A stretch of 64,000 bases of DNA from Streptomyces sp. CNH099 (GCA_000514715.1 AZWL01000020.1:1-64000), one strand, 5' to 3'. Shown: positions 1-8,414, numbered from the stretch's first letter. A program made the numbers and translations. Notes: generated by a model not told the origin, from the letters alone.

Positions 1-51
1 CCCCCCGGGCCACCTCATAGCCGCCGGTCTGTCCACGGGCCGGAGTCCGGG

Positions 52-120
52 GTCAAGGGTGGGGCGCAGCCCCATCGCGCAGCGACGCTCCCGGAGCGAA
101 GCGGAGGGGGCGCCCTTGAC
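52..120. repeat. Palindromic repeat-like element
   Basis: Outer arms GTCAAGGG (52-59) and CCCTTGAC (113-120) are perfect inverted repeats. Inside lie two further hairpins: GGGGC-GCA-GCCCC (61-73) and GCTCCCGGAGC near 87-97. A nested multi-hairpin of this kind resembles the dispersed intergenic palindromes common in Streptomyces chromosomes; that it is dispersed is inferred, since only one full copy lies in this window. Confidence 0.5.
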
Positions 121-458
121 GCCGGACGGAGGGCCGCACACTGAAGCGATGGGGTGGCCCGGGGGGTGCCCCAGCGACCCCGCCCCACCCCGACACCGGG
201 CACCCCCGCACCCGGCCCACGCAACGCACGACCGCCACGCCGACGCCGTACCCCCGACCCGGCCCACCCCACGACTGGCCACCGCCCCCGCCCCCCGTAC
301 CCCCGCACCACCCCCCGCCCCGTGCTCCCGCCCGCTGGCCCGCCCCGGCGCCGTACCCTGCACGGTGCCCGCCACCGTGACGAAGACAGAACTGTCAGAG
401 GGGCGGCCTACCCCTAGGGCGGGAGTGCGGGGATGCAGGGATGCGCGGGCGTAGGGCG

Positions 459-537
459 CAGGAACGCACAGGGACAGGAACGCACAGACGCAGGAACACG
501 CAGAGACAGGAACACGCAGACGCAGGACGCACAGACA
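459..537. repeat. 16-bp tandem repeat, five copies
   Basis: Five head-to-tail units with the consensus CAGGAACRCRCAGASR: 459-474, 475-490, 491-506, 507-522 and a 15-bp last unit at 523-537. Units differ by a few bases each. The 16-bp period is not a multiple of three and no gene covers it. There are no spacers, so it is not a CRISPR. Function unknown. Confidence 0.8.
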
Positions 538-671
538 CAGAGACGCGGTCGTGGTTCCACGCGGCACACCAGGCCCCCCGCCCGTGCCGATGCCCGGGCG
601 GCAACATCAGGTCCACCCACGGTCCACCGGCGCGATCAGCAGACCGTTCCGGGGCGTTCTGAGGCCGGCTG

Positions 672-3116
672 TCAGTCGGCCATCGCGTAGAGCGTGGACT
701 TCTTCGTGCGGCTGTCCGTGGCCGTGAAGTAGACCGCCTTGTTCGTGGCCGTCGGGGGCGAGAGGAACCGGCCGGTGGTTCTGAACACCCACGCCTCCTC
801 GGACACGGTGATCGCCCGCAGGGTGCCGTCCTCGTGGCCGAGGAAGACCGTGGCGAACCCCACGACCGGATCGACCCTGACCTCGCCGGCCAGCGGGGAG
901 GAGGTCTGCGTGCCGTTCGGGGTGTAGACGTCGTACAAGGTGTCGGTGTGGTTGTGGAAGTAGAGCGACGTGCCCGACAGGGCCAGTCCGCTGACTTGTC
1001 CCCGCACCCGGGAATCCCAGCGCCGCCCGCCGGTCGCGACGTCCACCGCGTGGACCACCCCGTTGGTCGTGCTGCCGACGTAGACGGTGTCGTCCGACAG
1101 GGCGGGAGCGGAGTGCAGAGAGCCGCCCGCGACGTAGTCCCAGCGTTCGCGCCCCCCGGTGTCGAAGGCGTGCAACCTGCCGTTGGAGGCGCCGACGTAG
1201 ACCGTGCCGTCGCCGACGACCGGCGCGGCGGGTGCGCGGTCGCGGGGGGCGGCGTACTCGGCGGTCCAGCGTCGTCTGCCGCTCTTCGCGTCGACCGCGT
1301 GGATCAGGTTCCCGCTGCCGGCGACGTAGACCGTGCCGTCCGCGAACGCCGGGTCCGAGGGGAGCACCTTGCTGCCGAGGGGATACGTCCAGCGGGTGCT
1401 GCCGTCGGAGGTGGCGAGGGCGTGGAGCGTGCCGCCGGCGTCGGTGACGTAGGCCGTGCGCGCCTTGTCGTCCACCACGGCCCGGGTGCGGACGTGCTCG
1501 CCGACCGAGACGGACCAGCGTGCCTTGCCGTTGATCGGGTCGATCGCGTACATCTTCTCGTCGCCGCCGACGTAGAGCGTGCCTTCGGCGTACGACGCGA
1601 CCGGGCCGAGTGAGGGCTTCGACGTGTCCCACAGCAGGGTGCCGGGCTCGGCCTCGTCGGCCGGGTCTTCGCGCTTGCCGTCCTTCGTGGTCTCATCGTC
1701 GCCCAACGCGCGCCAGGCGGTGAACCCGAGCGCCATGGCGCCCAGCGTGCCGAGCGTGGCCAGGGCCTCCCGGCGGCTGCGCGCCTCCTTGGGGGGCGGT
1801 GCGGGTTCGGGCAGCGGGTTGTTGGGCTGGTGGACGAGGTGAGGGCGGGACGGGGCCGGGCGGCTGGCCGGGGCCGGAGCCGGGCGGCTGGCCGGCCGGG
1901 GCGGGGTGGCGGGGGCCGTGGGGGGATGCGGGGCGGCGGCCGCGGGCGGGTCCGGCGTTGCCGGGGCGGTCGCGGCCTGGTGGAGGGGCGCCGCCGGGGC
2001 GGCGTTCGGGGCCGGGGCGGGCTGCCGCTCCGGTGCGGGCGGCTGCTGCGGCTCCTGTCCCGGCGGCTGCCCGGGGCCCCGGTGCGGGGCGTCGGCCGCG
2101 GGCACGGTCGGGTCGGCCGATGCCGGTGGCGGTGCGGGTGGCTGTGCTGGTGCCTGTGCGGGTACGGGTGCCGGTGACTGTGCCGATGCCTCCGCCTGGG
2201 CCGACGCCTCCGGCGTCGCGGGCCCGTCGTTCGACGGCGGAGGGGAGACCCGCGCCGGGTCCCGGAGCGCCGTCGCGACCGCCGCCGGGAGCCACGTGTT
2301 GTCGTCGCCCGGCGTGTGCGCCAGCTCCGTCACCAGCGCCGTGACGGACGGCCGCTGCTCCGGGTCCTTCGCGATGCACCGCGCCACCACGTCCCGCAGG
2401 ACCGGCGGGAGGGCGCTCAGGTCGGGCTGCTCGTGGACGATGCGGTAGTTCAGCGCCTGGAACGACCCGGTGCCGAACGGGCCGTTGCCGGTCGCCGTGT
2501 AGACGAGCACCGCGCCCAGCGCGAACACGTCCGTCGCCGGGCCCACGTCCCGGCCGCCCGTGAGCTGCTCGGGCGACATGAAGCCGGGCGTGCCGATCAC
2601 CGTGCCGGTCTGCGTCAGCACGCTCGCCTCGGCGGCCACGGAGATGCCGAAGTCGATGACGCGCGGCCCGTCCTGGGCCAGCAGCACGTTGGACGGCTTC
2701 AGGTCCCGGTGGACCACCCCGGCCGCGTGGATGGCCTCCAGCGCCTCGGCCAGCCCGGCGGCCAGCGCCAGGACGCCGTGTTCCGGCCACGGGCCGTGCG
2801 TTTCGACGGCGTCGCCGAGCGGCAGGCCCGGCACGTACTCGGTGGCGAGCCAGGCGGGCGAGCCCTCCGGGTCGGCGTCCACGACCCCGGCGGTGAAGAA
2901 CCCGGTGACGCGCCGGGCAGTGGCCACTTCGCGGGCGAACCGGCGCCGGAACCCGGGGTCCTGGGCAAGCTCGGAGCGTACGACCTTCACGGCGACGCTC
3001 CGGCCGCCGGGCGAACGGCCCAGGAACACCTGGCCCATGCCGCCCGCGCCGAGCCGGGCCACGATCCGGTACCTGCCCACCTGCCGCGGATCCCCCGCCT
3101 CCAGCGCCGTGAACAC
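672..3116 (-). CDS. Membrane Ser/Thr protein kinase with PQQ-like beta-propeller sensor
   Basis: An 814-residue Hanks-type kinase starting at GTG. The kinase domain spans about residues 15-275: glycine loop GAGGMG, HRDLKPSN catalytic loop, metal-binding DFG in VIDFGIS, and GTPGFMSPEQ. A Pro/Ala-rich low-complexity linker follows (about 290-450), then one hydrophobic segment (about 458-480, LGTLGAMALGFTAW). From about 500 to the end are repeated Trp/Gly-rich blades with GTVYVG-type motifs, typical of PQQ-type propellers. The expected topology is kinase inside and propeller outside, so the propeller may sense a ligand or wall component. This architecture is widespread in Streptomyces; targets are unknown. 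It is divergent from the rhamnogalacturonan lyase gene. Confidence 0.9.
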   Translation of the reverse strand: MFTALEAGDPRQVGRYRIVARLGAGGMGQVFLGRSPGGRSVAVKVVRSELAQDPGFRRRFAREVATARRVTGFFTAGVVDADPEGSPAWLATEYVPGLPLGDAVETHGPWPEHGVLALAAGLAEALEAIHAAGVVHRDLKPSNVLLAQDGPRVIDFGISVAAEASVLTQTGTVIGTPGFMSPEQLTGGRDVGPATDVFALGAVLVYTATGNGPFGTGSFQALNYRIVHEQPDLSALPPVLRDVVARCIAKDPEQRPSVTALVTELAHTPGDDNTWLPAAVATALRDPARVSPPPSNDGPATPEASAQAEASAQSPAPVPAQAPAQPPAPPPASADPTVPAADAPHRGPGQPPGQEPQQPPAPERQPAPAPNAAPAAPLHQAATAPATPDPPAAAAPHPPTAPATPPRPASRPAPAPASRPAPSRPHLVHQPNNPLPEPAPPPKEARSRREALATLGTLGAMALGFTAWRALGDDETTKDGKREDPADEAEPGTLLWDTSKPSLGPVASYAEGTLYVGGDEKMYAIDPINGKARWSVSVGEHVRTRAVVDDKARTAYVTDAGGTLHALATSDGSTRWTYPLGSKVLPSDPAFADGTVYVAGSGNLIHAVDAKSGRRRWTAEYAAPRDRAPAAPVVGDGTVYVGASNGRLHAFDTGGRERWDYVAGGSLHSAPALSDDTVYVGSTTNGVVHAVDVATGGRRWDSRVRGQVSGLALSGTSLYFHNHTDTLYDVYTPNGTQTSSPLAGEVRVDPVVGFATVFLGHEDGTLRAITVSEEAWVFRTTGRFLSPPTATNKAVYFTATDSRTKKSTLYAMAD

Positions 3117-3420
3117 CGAGCCGTACCCCCTCTGCTCCCGCCCGACCGCGTCCGGTCCGTCCGCGTGCCCCCCGCACGATAGCGCGGAGACACAACGTGA
3201 CCTGGGCGGGCATGCGTTCCTGCGCAGATTCGATCTTCAGCACACCTCCCGGATGATCAAGCAGGCGCCGGGCCGGGACACCCGAAGCTCCGCACGCCCG
3301 CGGCGGCGGACCGGTCGGCCTGCCCCTCCCCCCAGCCCTCCACCCCCCATCCCACCCCACCCCCGCCCCACTCCCACCCCACTCCCCTCGGAAACTTTCG
3401 AAGAACCCCGTGCACGGCTG

Positions 3421-3450
3421 TTGCCGACGCGCCGGATTCGCCCCTACCGT
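3421..3450 (+). promoter_or_regulatory. Candidate promoter of the lyase gene
   Basis: TTGCCG (3421-3426) and TACCGT (3445-3450) are spaced by 18 bp and match the Streptomyces housekeeping pattern loosely. The operator at 3454-3467 would cover the transcription start, a natural repressor position. Confidence 0.4.
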
Positions 3451-3453
3451 CAT

Positions 3454-3467
3454 TGGGAGCGCTCCCA
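3454..3467. promoter_or_regulatory. CebR-type LacI-family operator
   Basis: TGGGAGCGCTCCCA is a perfect 14-bp palindrome identical to the known CebR box of Streptomyces cellulose/cello-oligosaccharide genes. It lies between the putative -10 and the leader peptide of the rhamnogalacturonan lyase, so repression by CebR or a paralogue is likely. No CebR gene is in the window. Confidence 0.8.
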
Positions 3468-3510
3468 TGAATCGTTTCAATCTTCCTCCCGAAGAGAAAA
3501 AGGAACCCCC

Positions 3511-3564
3511 ATGGAACGTTTCGCACCACGGCGTACACCGCTACCGAAGGAGCAGCGGCCATGA
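3511..3564 (+). CDS. 17-residue leader peptide overlapping the lyase start
   Basis: ATG at 3511 sits 7 nt after an AAGGA ribosome site and opens a frame reading MERFAPRRTPLPKEQRP. It ends at TGA 3562-3564, which overlaps the lyase ATG (3561) as ATGA. This is the layout of a translationally coupled upstream reading frame. The lyase also has its own AAGGAG inside the leader. The peptide has no recognised family; Pro and Arg are frequent. That it is translated is inferred from the start signals only. Confidence 0.45.
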   Translation: MERFAPRRTPLPKEQRP

Positions 3565-5873
3565 GCATCCGCCACCTGCACAGAGTGCGCAGCCCCCTCA
3601 CGGCGCTGCTGGCCATGGCGCTCGCCGCCGTGTCGCTGGTCGCCGTGCAGGCCTCCCCGTCGCACGCCGCCGTCATCGACACCGACGAGTCCTACGTGCT
3701 CGTCAACCGGCACAGCGGTCAGGCGCTGGACGTGTACAACCTGGCGACCGAGGACGGCGCGCCGCTGGTGCAGTGGCCGCGCAACGACGGCGCCTGGCAG
3801 CAGTGGCAGTTCGTCGACTCGGGCGGCGGCTACTACCGCCTGAAGTCCCGGCACAGCGGCAAGGTGGTCGACATCGAGGGTGCGTCCACCGCCAACGGGG
3901 CGAACGTCATCCAGTGGACCGACAACAACGCCGCCAACCAGCAGTTCCGCGTCGTCGACACGGACGGCGGACACGTACAGCTGATCAACCGCAACAGCGG
4001 CAAGGCGCTGGAGGTCTGGGAGCGGTCCACCGCGGACGGCGCGCGGGTCTCCCAGTACACCGACAACGACGGGGCCAACCAGCAGTGGCGGCTCGTGCCG
4101 GTGGACGGGGGCGACGACCCCGACCCGCCCGTGGGTGACGCCAAGCAGATGGAGAACCTCGACCGCGGTCTGGTCTCGGTCCGTTCCGGCGACGGCAACC
4201 TGGTCTCCTGGCGGCTGTGGGGTACGGAGAGCTACGAGACCGCGTTCAACCTCTACCGCGGTTCGACGAAGGTCAACTCCTCCCCCATCACCGACTCCAC
4301 CAACTACCGGGACGCGGGGGCGCCCGCCGACGCCTCGTACACGGTGCGGGCGGTGGTCGACGGGGTCGAACAGCCGGCGTCGGCGGAGTCACTGCGGTTC
4401 ACCGGCGGAAACCACCTCGACGTGCCCCTGCAGTCCCCCGGCTCGGGCTACACCCCGGTCGAGGCGAGCCCGGGCGACGTGGACGGCGACGGCCGGTACG
4501 AGCTGATCGTCAAGTGGGACCCGGACAACGCCAAGGACAACTCGCAGTCCGGCGTCACCGGGAACGTCTACGTGGACGCGTACCGCCTGAACGGCCAGCG
4601 GCTGTGGCGCATCGACCTGGGCCGCAACATCCGCGCGGGCGCGCACTACACGCAGTTCCAGGTGTACGACTACGACGGCGACGGGCGCGCCGAGGTCGCC
4701 ATGAAGACCGCCGACGCCACCCGCGACGGCCAGGGCACGGTCATCGGCAACGGAGGCGCCGACCACCGCAACTCCGGCGGCTACATCCTGACCGGGCCCG
4801 AGTACCTGACGATGTTCAACGGCCTGACCGGCGCCGCCGTCGACACCGTGGACTACGTGCCGCCGCGCGGCAACGTCGGCAGCTGGGGCGACGACTACGG
4901 CAACCGCGTCGACCGCTTCCTGGCCGGCACCGCGTACCTCGACGGCGAGCGGCCGTCCCTGATCATGGCCCGCGGCTACTACACGCGCGCGGTCATCGCC
5001 GCCTGGGACTTCCGCGACGGGCAGCTCACCCGCCGCTGGACGTTCGACTCCGATTCCTCTGGCAACGGCGCCGCGTACGGCCAGGGCAACCACCAGCTGT
5101 CCGTCGCCGACGTCGACGACGACGGCCGCCAGGAGATCGTCTACGGCTCCGCGACCGTCGACGACGACGGCAGCCTGATGTACACGACCGGCTTCGGCCA
5201 CGGCGACGCCCTGCACGTCGGCGACTTCGTGCCCTCCCGCTCCGGCGTGGAGGTCTTCACCATCCACGAACCGGGCAACCAGCCCGGCTCCGACCTGCAC
5301 GACGCCGGCACCGGCCAGGTCATCCACCGCACCCCGACCAGCGGCTCCGAGGGACCGGGCCGCGGCGTGGCCGGCGACATCCACGCCGGCAACCCGAGCG
5401 CGGAGTTCTGGGGCTCGGGCCCGAACATGAACCAGCTGCGCAACGCCTCCGGCGGCAACGTGGGACGCAACCCCTCCTCCGCCAACTTCCTCGCCTGGTG
5501 GGACGGCGACCCGGTGCGCGAGCTGCTGGACGGCACCCGTATCGACAAGTACGGCACCGGCGGCGACACCCGCCTGCTGACCGGCAGCGGCGTCTCCTCC
5601 AGCAACGGCACGAAGTCCACCCCGGTGCTGTCCGGCGACCTCTTCGGCGACTGGCGCGAGGAGGTGATCTGGCGCCACTCCGACAACTCCGCCCTGCGCA
5701 TCTACGCGACGTCCACACCCACCACCACCAAGCTGCACACCCTGGCCCACGACGCCCAGTACCGCGTGGCCCTGGCCTGGCAGAACACCGCCTACAACCA
5801 GCCGCCCCACCCCGGCTACTTCCTCGGGGCCGGCATGACCCGCCCGCCGCAGCCGAACGTCTACCTGCGCTGA
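3561..5873 (+). CDS. Secreted rhamnogalacturonan lyase (PL11) with ricin-type lectin domain
   Basis: A 770-residue secreted enzyme that would cleave the rhamnogalacturonan I backbone of pectin by beta-elimination. Residues 1-37 form a Sec signal peptide ending SPSHA-AV. Residues about 40-175 are a CBM13/ricin B trefoil, with three copies of the QQW/QQF strand motif (QQWQFV, QQFRVV, QQWRLV). After a short Asp/Pro linker, residues about 195-770 match the PL11 eight-bladed propeller, with calcium-loop motifs DVDGDGRYE, DYDGDGRAE and DVDDDGRQE and a C-terminal HPGYFLG. Start chosen at ATG 3561 after AAGGAG, overlapping the leader stop. A CebR-type box upstream suggests induction by plant-wall sugars. 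Two strong hairpins follow the gene. Confidence 0.93.
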   Translation: MSIRHLHRVRSPLTALLAMALAAVSLVAVQASPSHAAVIDTDESYVLVNRHSGQALDVYNLATEDGAPLVQWPRNDGAWQQWQFVDSGGGYYRLKSRHSGKVVDIEGASTANGANVIQWTDNNAANQQFRVVDTDGGHVQLINRNSGKALEVWERSTADGARVSQYTDNDGANQQWRLVPVDGGDDPDPPVGDAKQMENLDRGLVSVRSGDGNLVSWRLWGTESYETAFNLYRGSTKVNSSPITDSTNYRDAGAPADASYTVRAVVDGVEQPASAESLRFTGGNHLDVPLQSPGSGYTPVEASPGDVDGDGRYELIVKWDPDNAKDNSQSGVTGNVYVDAYRLNGQRLWRIDLGRNIRAGAHYTQFQVYDYDGDGRAEVAMKTADATRDGQGTVIGNGGADHRNSGGYILTGPEYLTMFNGLTGAAVDTVDYVPPRGNVGSWGDDYGNRVDRFLAGTAYLDGERPSLIMARGYYTRAVIAAWDFRDGQLTRRWTFDSDSSGNGAAYGQGNHQLSVADVDDDGRQEIVYGSATVDDDGSLMYTTGFGHGDALHVGDFVPSRSGVEVFTIHEPGNQPGSDLHDAGTGQVIHRTPTSGSEGPGRGVAGDIHAGNPSAEFWGSGPNMNQLRNASGGNVGRNPSSANFLAWWDGDPVRELLDGTRIDKYGTGGDTRLLTGSGVSSSNGTKSTPVLSGDLFGDWREEVIWRHSDNSALRIYATSTPTTTKLHTLAHDAQYRVALAWQNTAYNQPPHPGYFLGAGMTRPPQPNVYLR

Positions 5874-5896
5874 CCCGACCACCCGCACCACGAGGG

Positions 5897-5920
5897 GTGC
5901 CGCCCCCCACGGGGCGGCAC
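5897..5920. terminator. Hairpin after the lyase
   Basis: GTGCCGCCCC (5897-5906), loop CCAC, GGGGCGGCAC (5911-5920): a perfect 10-bp stem starting 24 bp after the lyase stop. There is no long T-run, as is usual in Streptomyces terminators. Confidence 0.7.
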
Positions 5921-5967
5921 TCCGCCGCGACCGGCCCGGCACGTACGCCCCCAACCTCGCGGCCGGG

Positions 5968-5997
5968 ACCGGTGCCGGATCCGGGTCCGGCACCGGT
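5968..5997. terminator. Second hairpin between convergent genes
   Basis: ACCGGTGCCGGA (5968-5979), loop TCCGGG, TCCGGCACCGGT (5986-5997): a perfect 12-bp stem just before the end of the convergent TetR gene. With the 5897 hairpin it likely gives two-way termination. Confidence 0.7.
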
Positions 5998-6010
5998 GCC
6001 GGGGGCGGTG

Positions 6011-6577
6011 TCAGCTCTGCGGGCTCAGGCCCGCCACGGCCAGGCGGAACAGCCGCTCCGCGAGTGCGGCCGGCTCGGGGTGGTGCTCCGTGGCCAGGGC
6101 GATGCCGACGATCAGGGTGATCACGTCCGCGACGGTGATGTCCGCGGCCACCGTGCCCTCCCGTACGGCTCGCCGCAGCAGCGGCTCCGCCGCCTCCTCC
6201 AGCACCGCCGCGCACGCGTTCTCACCCACCGGGTCGGTCCCGGCGGCGTCGTAGGCCAGCGCGGCGGCCAGGCCGCGGGCGGAGACGCAGTAGGCGACCA
6301 CGTCGCTCAGCCACTCCAGCAGCGCGCCGCGGCCGTCGTCCCCGCCGGTCAGGTCGTGGGCGCGGACGCACAGGGCCTCGATCCGCTTCCGGGAGACCGC
6401 CTCCAGCAGCGCGCGGCGCGTGGGGAAGTGCCGGCGCACGGTGGCCGAGCCGACGCCCGCGGTGCGGGCGATCTGCTCCAGGGAGGCACCGGCGCCGCGC
6501 GCGGCGACCTCTTCCTCGGCCACGGCGAGGATGCGCGTGTAGTTGCGCCGGGCGTCAGCGCGCTGGCTCACGGCCAT
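6011..6577 (-). CDS. TetR-family transcriptional repressor
   Basis: A 188-residue regulator. The helix-turn-helix spans about residues 13-58 (ILAVAEEEVAARGAGASLEQIARTAGVGSATVRRHFPTRRALL region), followed by an alpha-helical ligand domain of typical length. The start ATG has a perfect GGAGG 8 nt upstream. It is divergent from the NmrA-family gene, and the 102-bp gap holds two copies of a GGCGGG/CCCGCC palindrome, so it almost surely represses itself and that gene. The inducing ligand is not evident. Confidence 0.92.
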   Translation of the reverse strand: MAVSQRADARRNYTRILAVAEEEVAARGAGASLEQIARTAGVGSATVRRHFPTRRALLEAVSRKRIEALCVRAHDLTGGDDGRGALLEWLSDVVAYCVSARGLAAALAYDAAGTDPVGENACAAVLEEAAEPLLRRAVREGTVAADITVADVITLIVGIALATEHHPEPAALAERLFRLAVAGLSPQS

Positions 6578-6596
6578 GGCGTCACCTCCGGATTGC

Positions 6597-6619
6597 TAAG
6601 TGGCGGGGCCCGCCGTATC
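6597..6619. promoter_or_regulatory. TetR operator copy 1 (imperfect)
   Basis: Arms TAAGTGGCGGG and CCCGCCGTATC around a single G. It matches the perfect copy at 6631-6653 at most positions, and lies 20 bp upstream of the tetR start. Confidence 0.65.
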
Positions 6620-6630
6620 GTACCGAAACA

Positions 6631-6653
6631 TAAACGGCGGGCCCCGCCGTTTA
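6631..6653. promoter_or_regulatory. TetR operator copy 2 (perfect palindrome)
   Basis: Arms TAAACGGCGGG and CCCGCCGTTTA around a single C form a perfect 23-bp palindrome 26 bp before the NmrA-family start. Its centre is 34 bp from that of copy 1, about three helical turns, which would let two dimers bind one DNA face. Confidence 0.8.
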
Positions 6654-6679
6654 ACGCGAGCGAGCATCCGAGGAGCACC

Positions 6680-7600
6680 GTGTCCGCAGCTACCGCACCC
6701 GTCCTGGTCACCGGCGCCACCGGCAAACAGGGCGGCGCCACCGCCCGCGCCCTGCGCGCGGCGGGCGTCCCCGTCCGCGCCCTGGTGCGCGACCCGGGCA
6801 GTGAGCGGGCCAGAGCCGTCGAGGCACTCGGCGCCGAACTGGTCACCGGCGACCTCCACGACCGCGACTCCGTGATCCGGGCCGCCACGGGCGCCCGGGC
6901 CGTCTTCTCCGTACAGATGCCCGGCACGACCCCCGAAGGCTTCGACTTCGCGGGAGAGGCGGCCCAGGGCCTCAACCTCATCGAGGGCGCGCTGGCCGCC
7001 GGAGTCCCCCAGTTCGTGCACACCTCCGTCACCGGCGCCGGGCAGCACACCGGGATTCCCGGCTGGGCCGGGGGACGCTGGGCGATAGAGCCCTCCCTGA
7101 CCGCCAAGACCACGATCCAGGACCGTCTCCGTGAAGCCGGCTTCCCCCGCTGGACGCTCCTCAAGCCCGGCACCTTCATGGAGAACTTCCTCCCGTCCGC
7201 GGCCTTCCTGTTCCCGCGCGGCATCCAGGGCGGCCTGGTGAGCGTCATGCGGCCCGGCACCCGGCTGTCCCTGGTCGCGGTGGACGACATCGGCGCCGCC
7301 GCGGCGGCGGCCTTCGCCGAGCCGGAGCGGTTCGACCGCGTCGAGCTGGAGTTGGCGAGCGACTACCTGTCGATGACGGAGATCGCCGAGATCCTCTCCC
7401 GCGTCCTGGGCGTCCGGCTGTCGGCGCCGGACATGACCGCCGAGCAGGCACTCGCCGCCGGCATGCCCGCCATGGGCGTCGCGCACGAGTGGCTGAACGT
7501 GGCCGGCCAGCCCGGCCGTCCCCGGTACGCCAGGGACCTCGGCATCCCGCTCACCGGCTTCGAGCAATGGGCGCGCACACACCTGCGGGCCGGGACCTGA
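6680..7600 (+). CDS. NmrA/SDR-family NAD(P)-binding protein
   Basis: A 306-residue Rossmann-fold protein. The GTG start at 6680 follows AGGAG by 5 nt and gives an N-terminus VSAATAPVLVTGATGKQGG, with the dinucleotide-binding GATGKQGG at once. The family (NmrA, isoflavone-reductase-like, quinone reductase QorB-like) covers redox sensors and atypical short-chain reductases. The YxxxK catalytic pair of classical SDRs is not evident, which fits NmrA-like members. Control by the divergent TetR protein suggests a response to a small electrophile or quinone, but this is only an inference. Confidence 0.85.
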   Translation: MSAATAPVLVTGATGKQGGATARALRAAGVPVRALVRDPGSERARAVEALGAELVTGDLHDRDSVIRAATGARAVFSVQMPGTTPEGFDFAGEAAQGLNLIEGALAAGVPQFVHTSVTGAGQHTGIPGWAGGRWAIEPSLTAKTTIQDRLREAGFPRWTLLKPGTFMENFLPSAAFLFPRGIQGGLVSVMRPGTRLSLVAVDDIGAAAAAAFAEPERFDRVELELASDYLSMTEIAEILSRVLGVRLSAPDMTAEQALAAGMPAMGVAHEWLNVAGQPGRPRYARDLGIPLTGFEQWARTHLRAGT

Positions 7601-7617
7601 CACCGGCGGCGGGCCCG

Positions 7618-8289
7618 CTACCTCTCCGGCGCCTGCATCTCCCACACCAGCGCCTCCGCCGCCTCCGCCGCCGTCAGGGCCTGCCCCTCGCAGCCCGCGA
7701 TGCGGGCCGCGTCGCCCGGCTCCGCGGGCGGGCCGTCGGGGGCGAGGCGGACGGTGCCGCGGGCGACGTGGACGTAGACCCAGGGGGCGTCGGGGAGGGC
7801 CGTGCGTTCGCCGGGGCGCAGGCGGCGGACGTGGAGGACCGACGCGGCGGGTTCGACGGCGAGCGGGGTGCCGTCGGCGATGCCGCGGACGACCTCGTAC
7901 GACGGGGGGCCGGGCGGGGTCGCGGGCATCAGCCACATCTGAAGGAACACCAGCGGGGCGGGGCCCGCGTTGCGTTCGACGTGGCGGATGCCGGTGCCCG
8001 CGGACAGGTGCGCGACGTCGCCGGGGCGGAGGGTCTCCGTGCGGCCGGTCGAGTCCTCGTGGGTGAGTTCGCCGGCGAGGACCCAGGTGACGATCTCCAT
8101 GTCGCGGTGGGCGTGTTCGGCGAACCCGGCGCCGGGCCGCAGCCGTTCCTCGTTGCAGGCGACCAGGGAGCCGAACCGGACGTTCCGCGGGTCGTAGAAG
8201 CCGCCGAAGGAGAACGCGTGCAGCGTCTCGATCCCCGCTTCCGGGTCCCCGCCGCGGTGGCGCCCCCGCCCCCGTCGTAGCTGAATCAC
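7618..8289 (-). CDS. Pirin-family cupin protein
   Basis: A 223-residue pirin. The start GTG at 8289 gives the usual beginning VIQLRRGRGRHRGG. The N-terminal cupin carries the metal-binding pattern FGGFYDPRNVRFG, EHAHRDMEIVTWVL and LTHEDS, and LSAGTGIRHVERN. The known family includes quercetinase-like dioxygenases and transcription co-factors; the role here is unknown. It is convergent with the NmrA-family gene, with stops 17 bp apart. TACGGT at 8296-8301 (minus strand) lies 6 nt before the start, so its mRNA could be leaderless, but this is weak. Confidence 0.88.
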   Translation of the reverse strand: MIQLRRGRGRHRGGDPEAGIETLHAFSFGGFYDPRNVRFGSLVACNEERLRPGAGFAEHAHRDMEIVTWVLAGELTHEDSTGRTETLRPGDVAHLSAGTGIRHVERNAGPAPLVFLQMWLMPATPPGPPSYEVVRGIADGTPLAVEPAASVLHVRRLRPGERTALPDAPWVYVHVARGTVRLAPDGPPAEPGDAARIAGCEGQALTAAEAAEALVWEMQAPER

Positions 8290-8335
8290 CCCGCCACCGT
8301 ACGCCGCGGAGAGGCGCTGAACGGCACCGTCGCCG

Positions 8336-8367
8336 CCGCGGTACACCGCCGCGGTACGCCGCGGTAC
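8336..8367. repeat. Three direct CCGCGGTAC repeats
   Basis: CCGCGGTAC occurs at 8336-8344, 8349-8357 and 8359-8367, in the gap between pirin and fasR and upstream of both. CCGCGG is itself palindromic. It could be a regulatory site; no binder is known to me. Confidence 0.4.
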
Positions 8368-8414
8368 GCCGCCGCTTTCGTCCGCCGCGCCCCGCATAGG
8401 GCAGGCTAGACCCC

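Larger units (their letters stand above)
1..671. other. Non-coding left edge
   Basis: No credible gene is seen here. Open frames in this stretch are short, Pro/Arg-rich and overlap each other on both strands, as expected in very GC-rich non-coding DNA. The stretch holds an inverted-repeat element (52-120) and a 16-bp tandem repeat (459-537), both listed separately. It lies downstream of the leftward kinase gene, so it probably holds that gene's 3' end. Confidence 0.6.
3117..3510. other. Divergent intergenic region
   Basis: About 390 bp between the kinase and lyase genes. The left part carries the kinase 5' region. Around 3300-3390 the DNA is C-rich low complexity. The right part holds a promoter and a LacI-type operator listed separately. 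No further gene is seen. Confidence 0.6.

Noticed and set aside
459..537. Possible CRISPR array
   Set aside because: Units are head-to-tail with no spacers and no cas gene is near.
4389..6215. 608-codon minus-strand frame over the lyase and tetR region
   Set aside because: Shadow frame crossing two well-supported genes and two terminators; no family resemblance.
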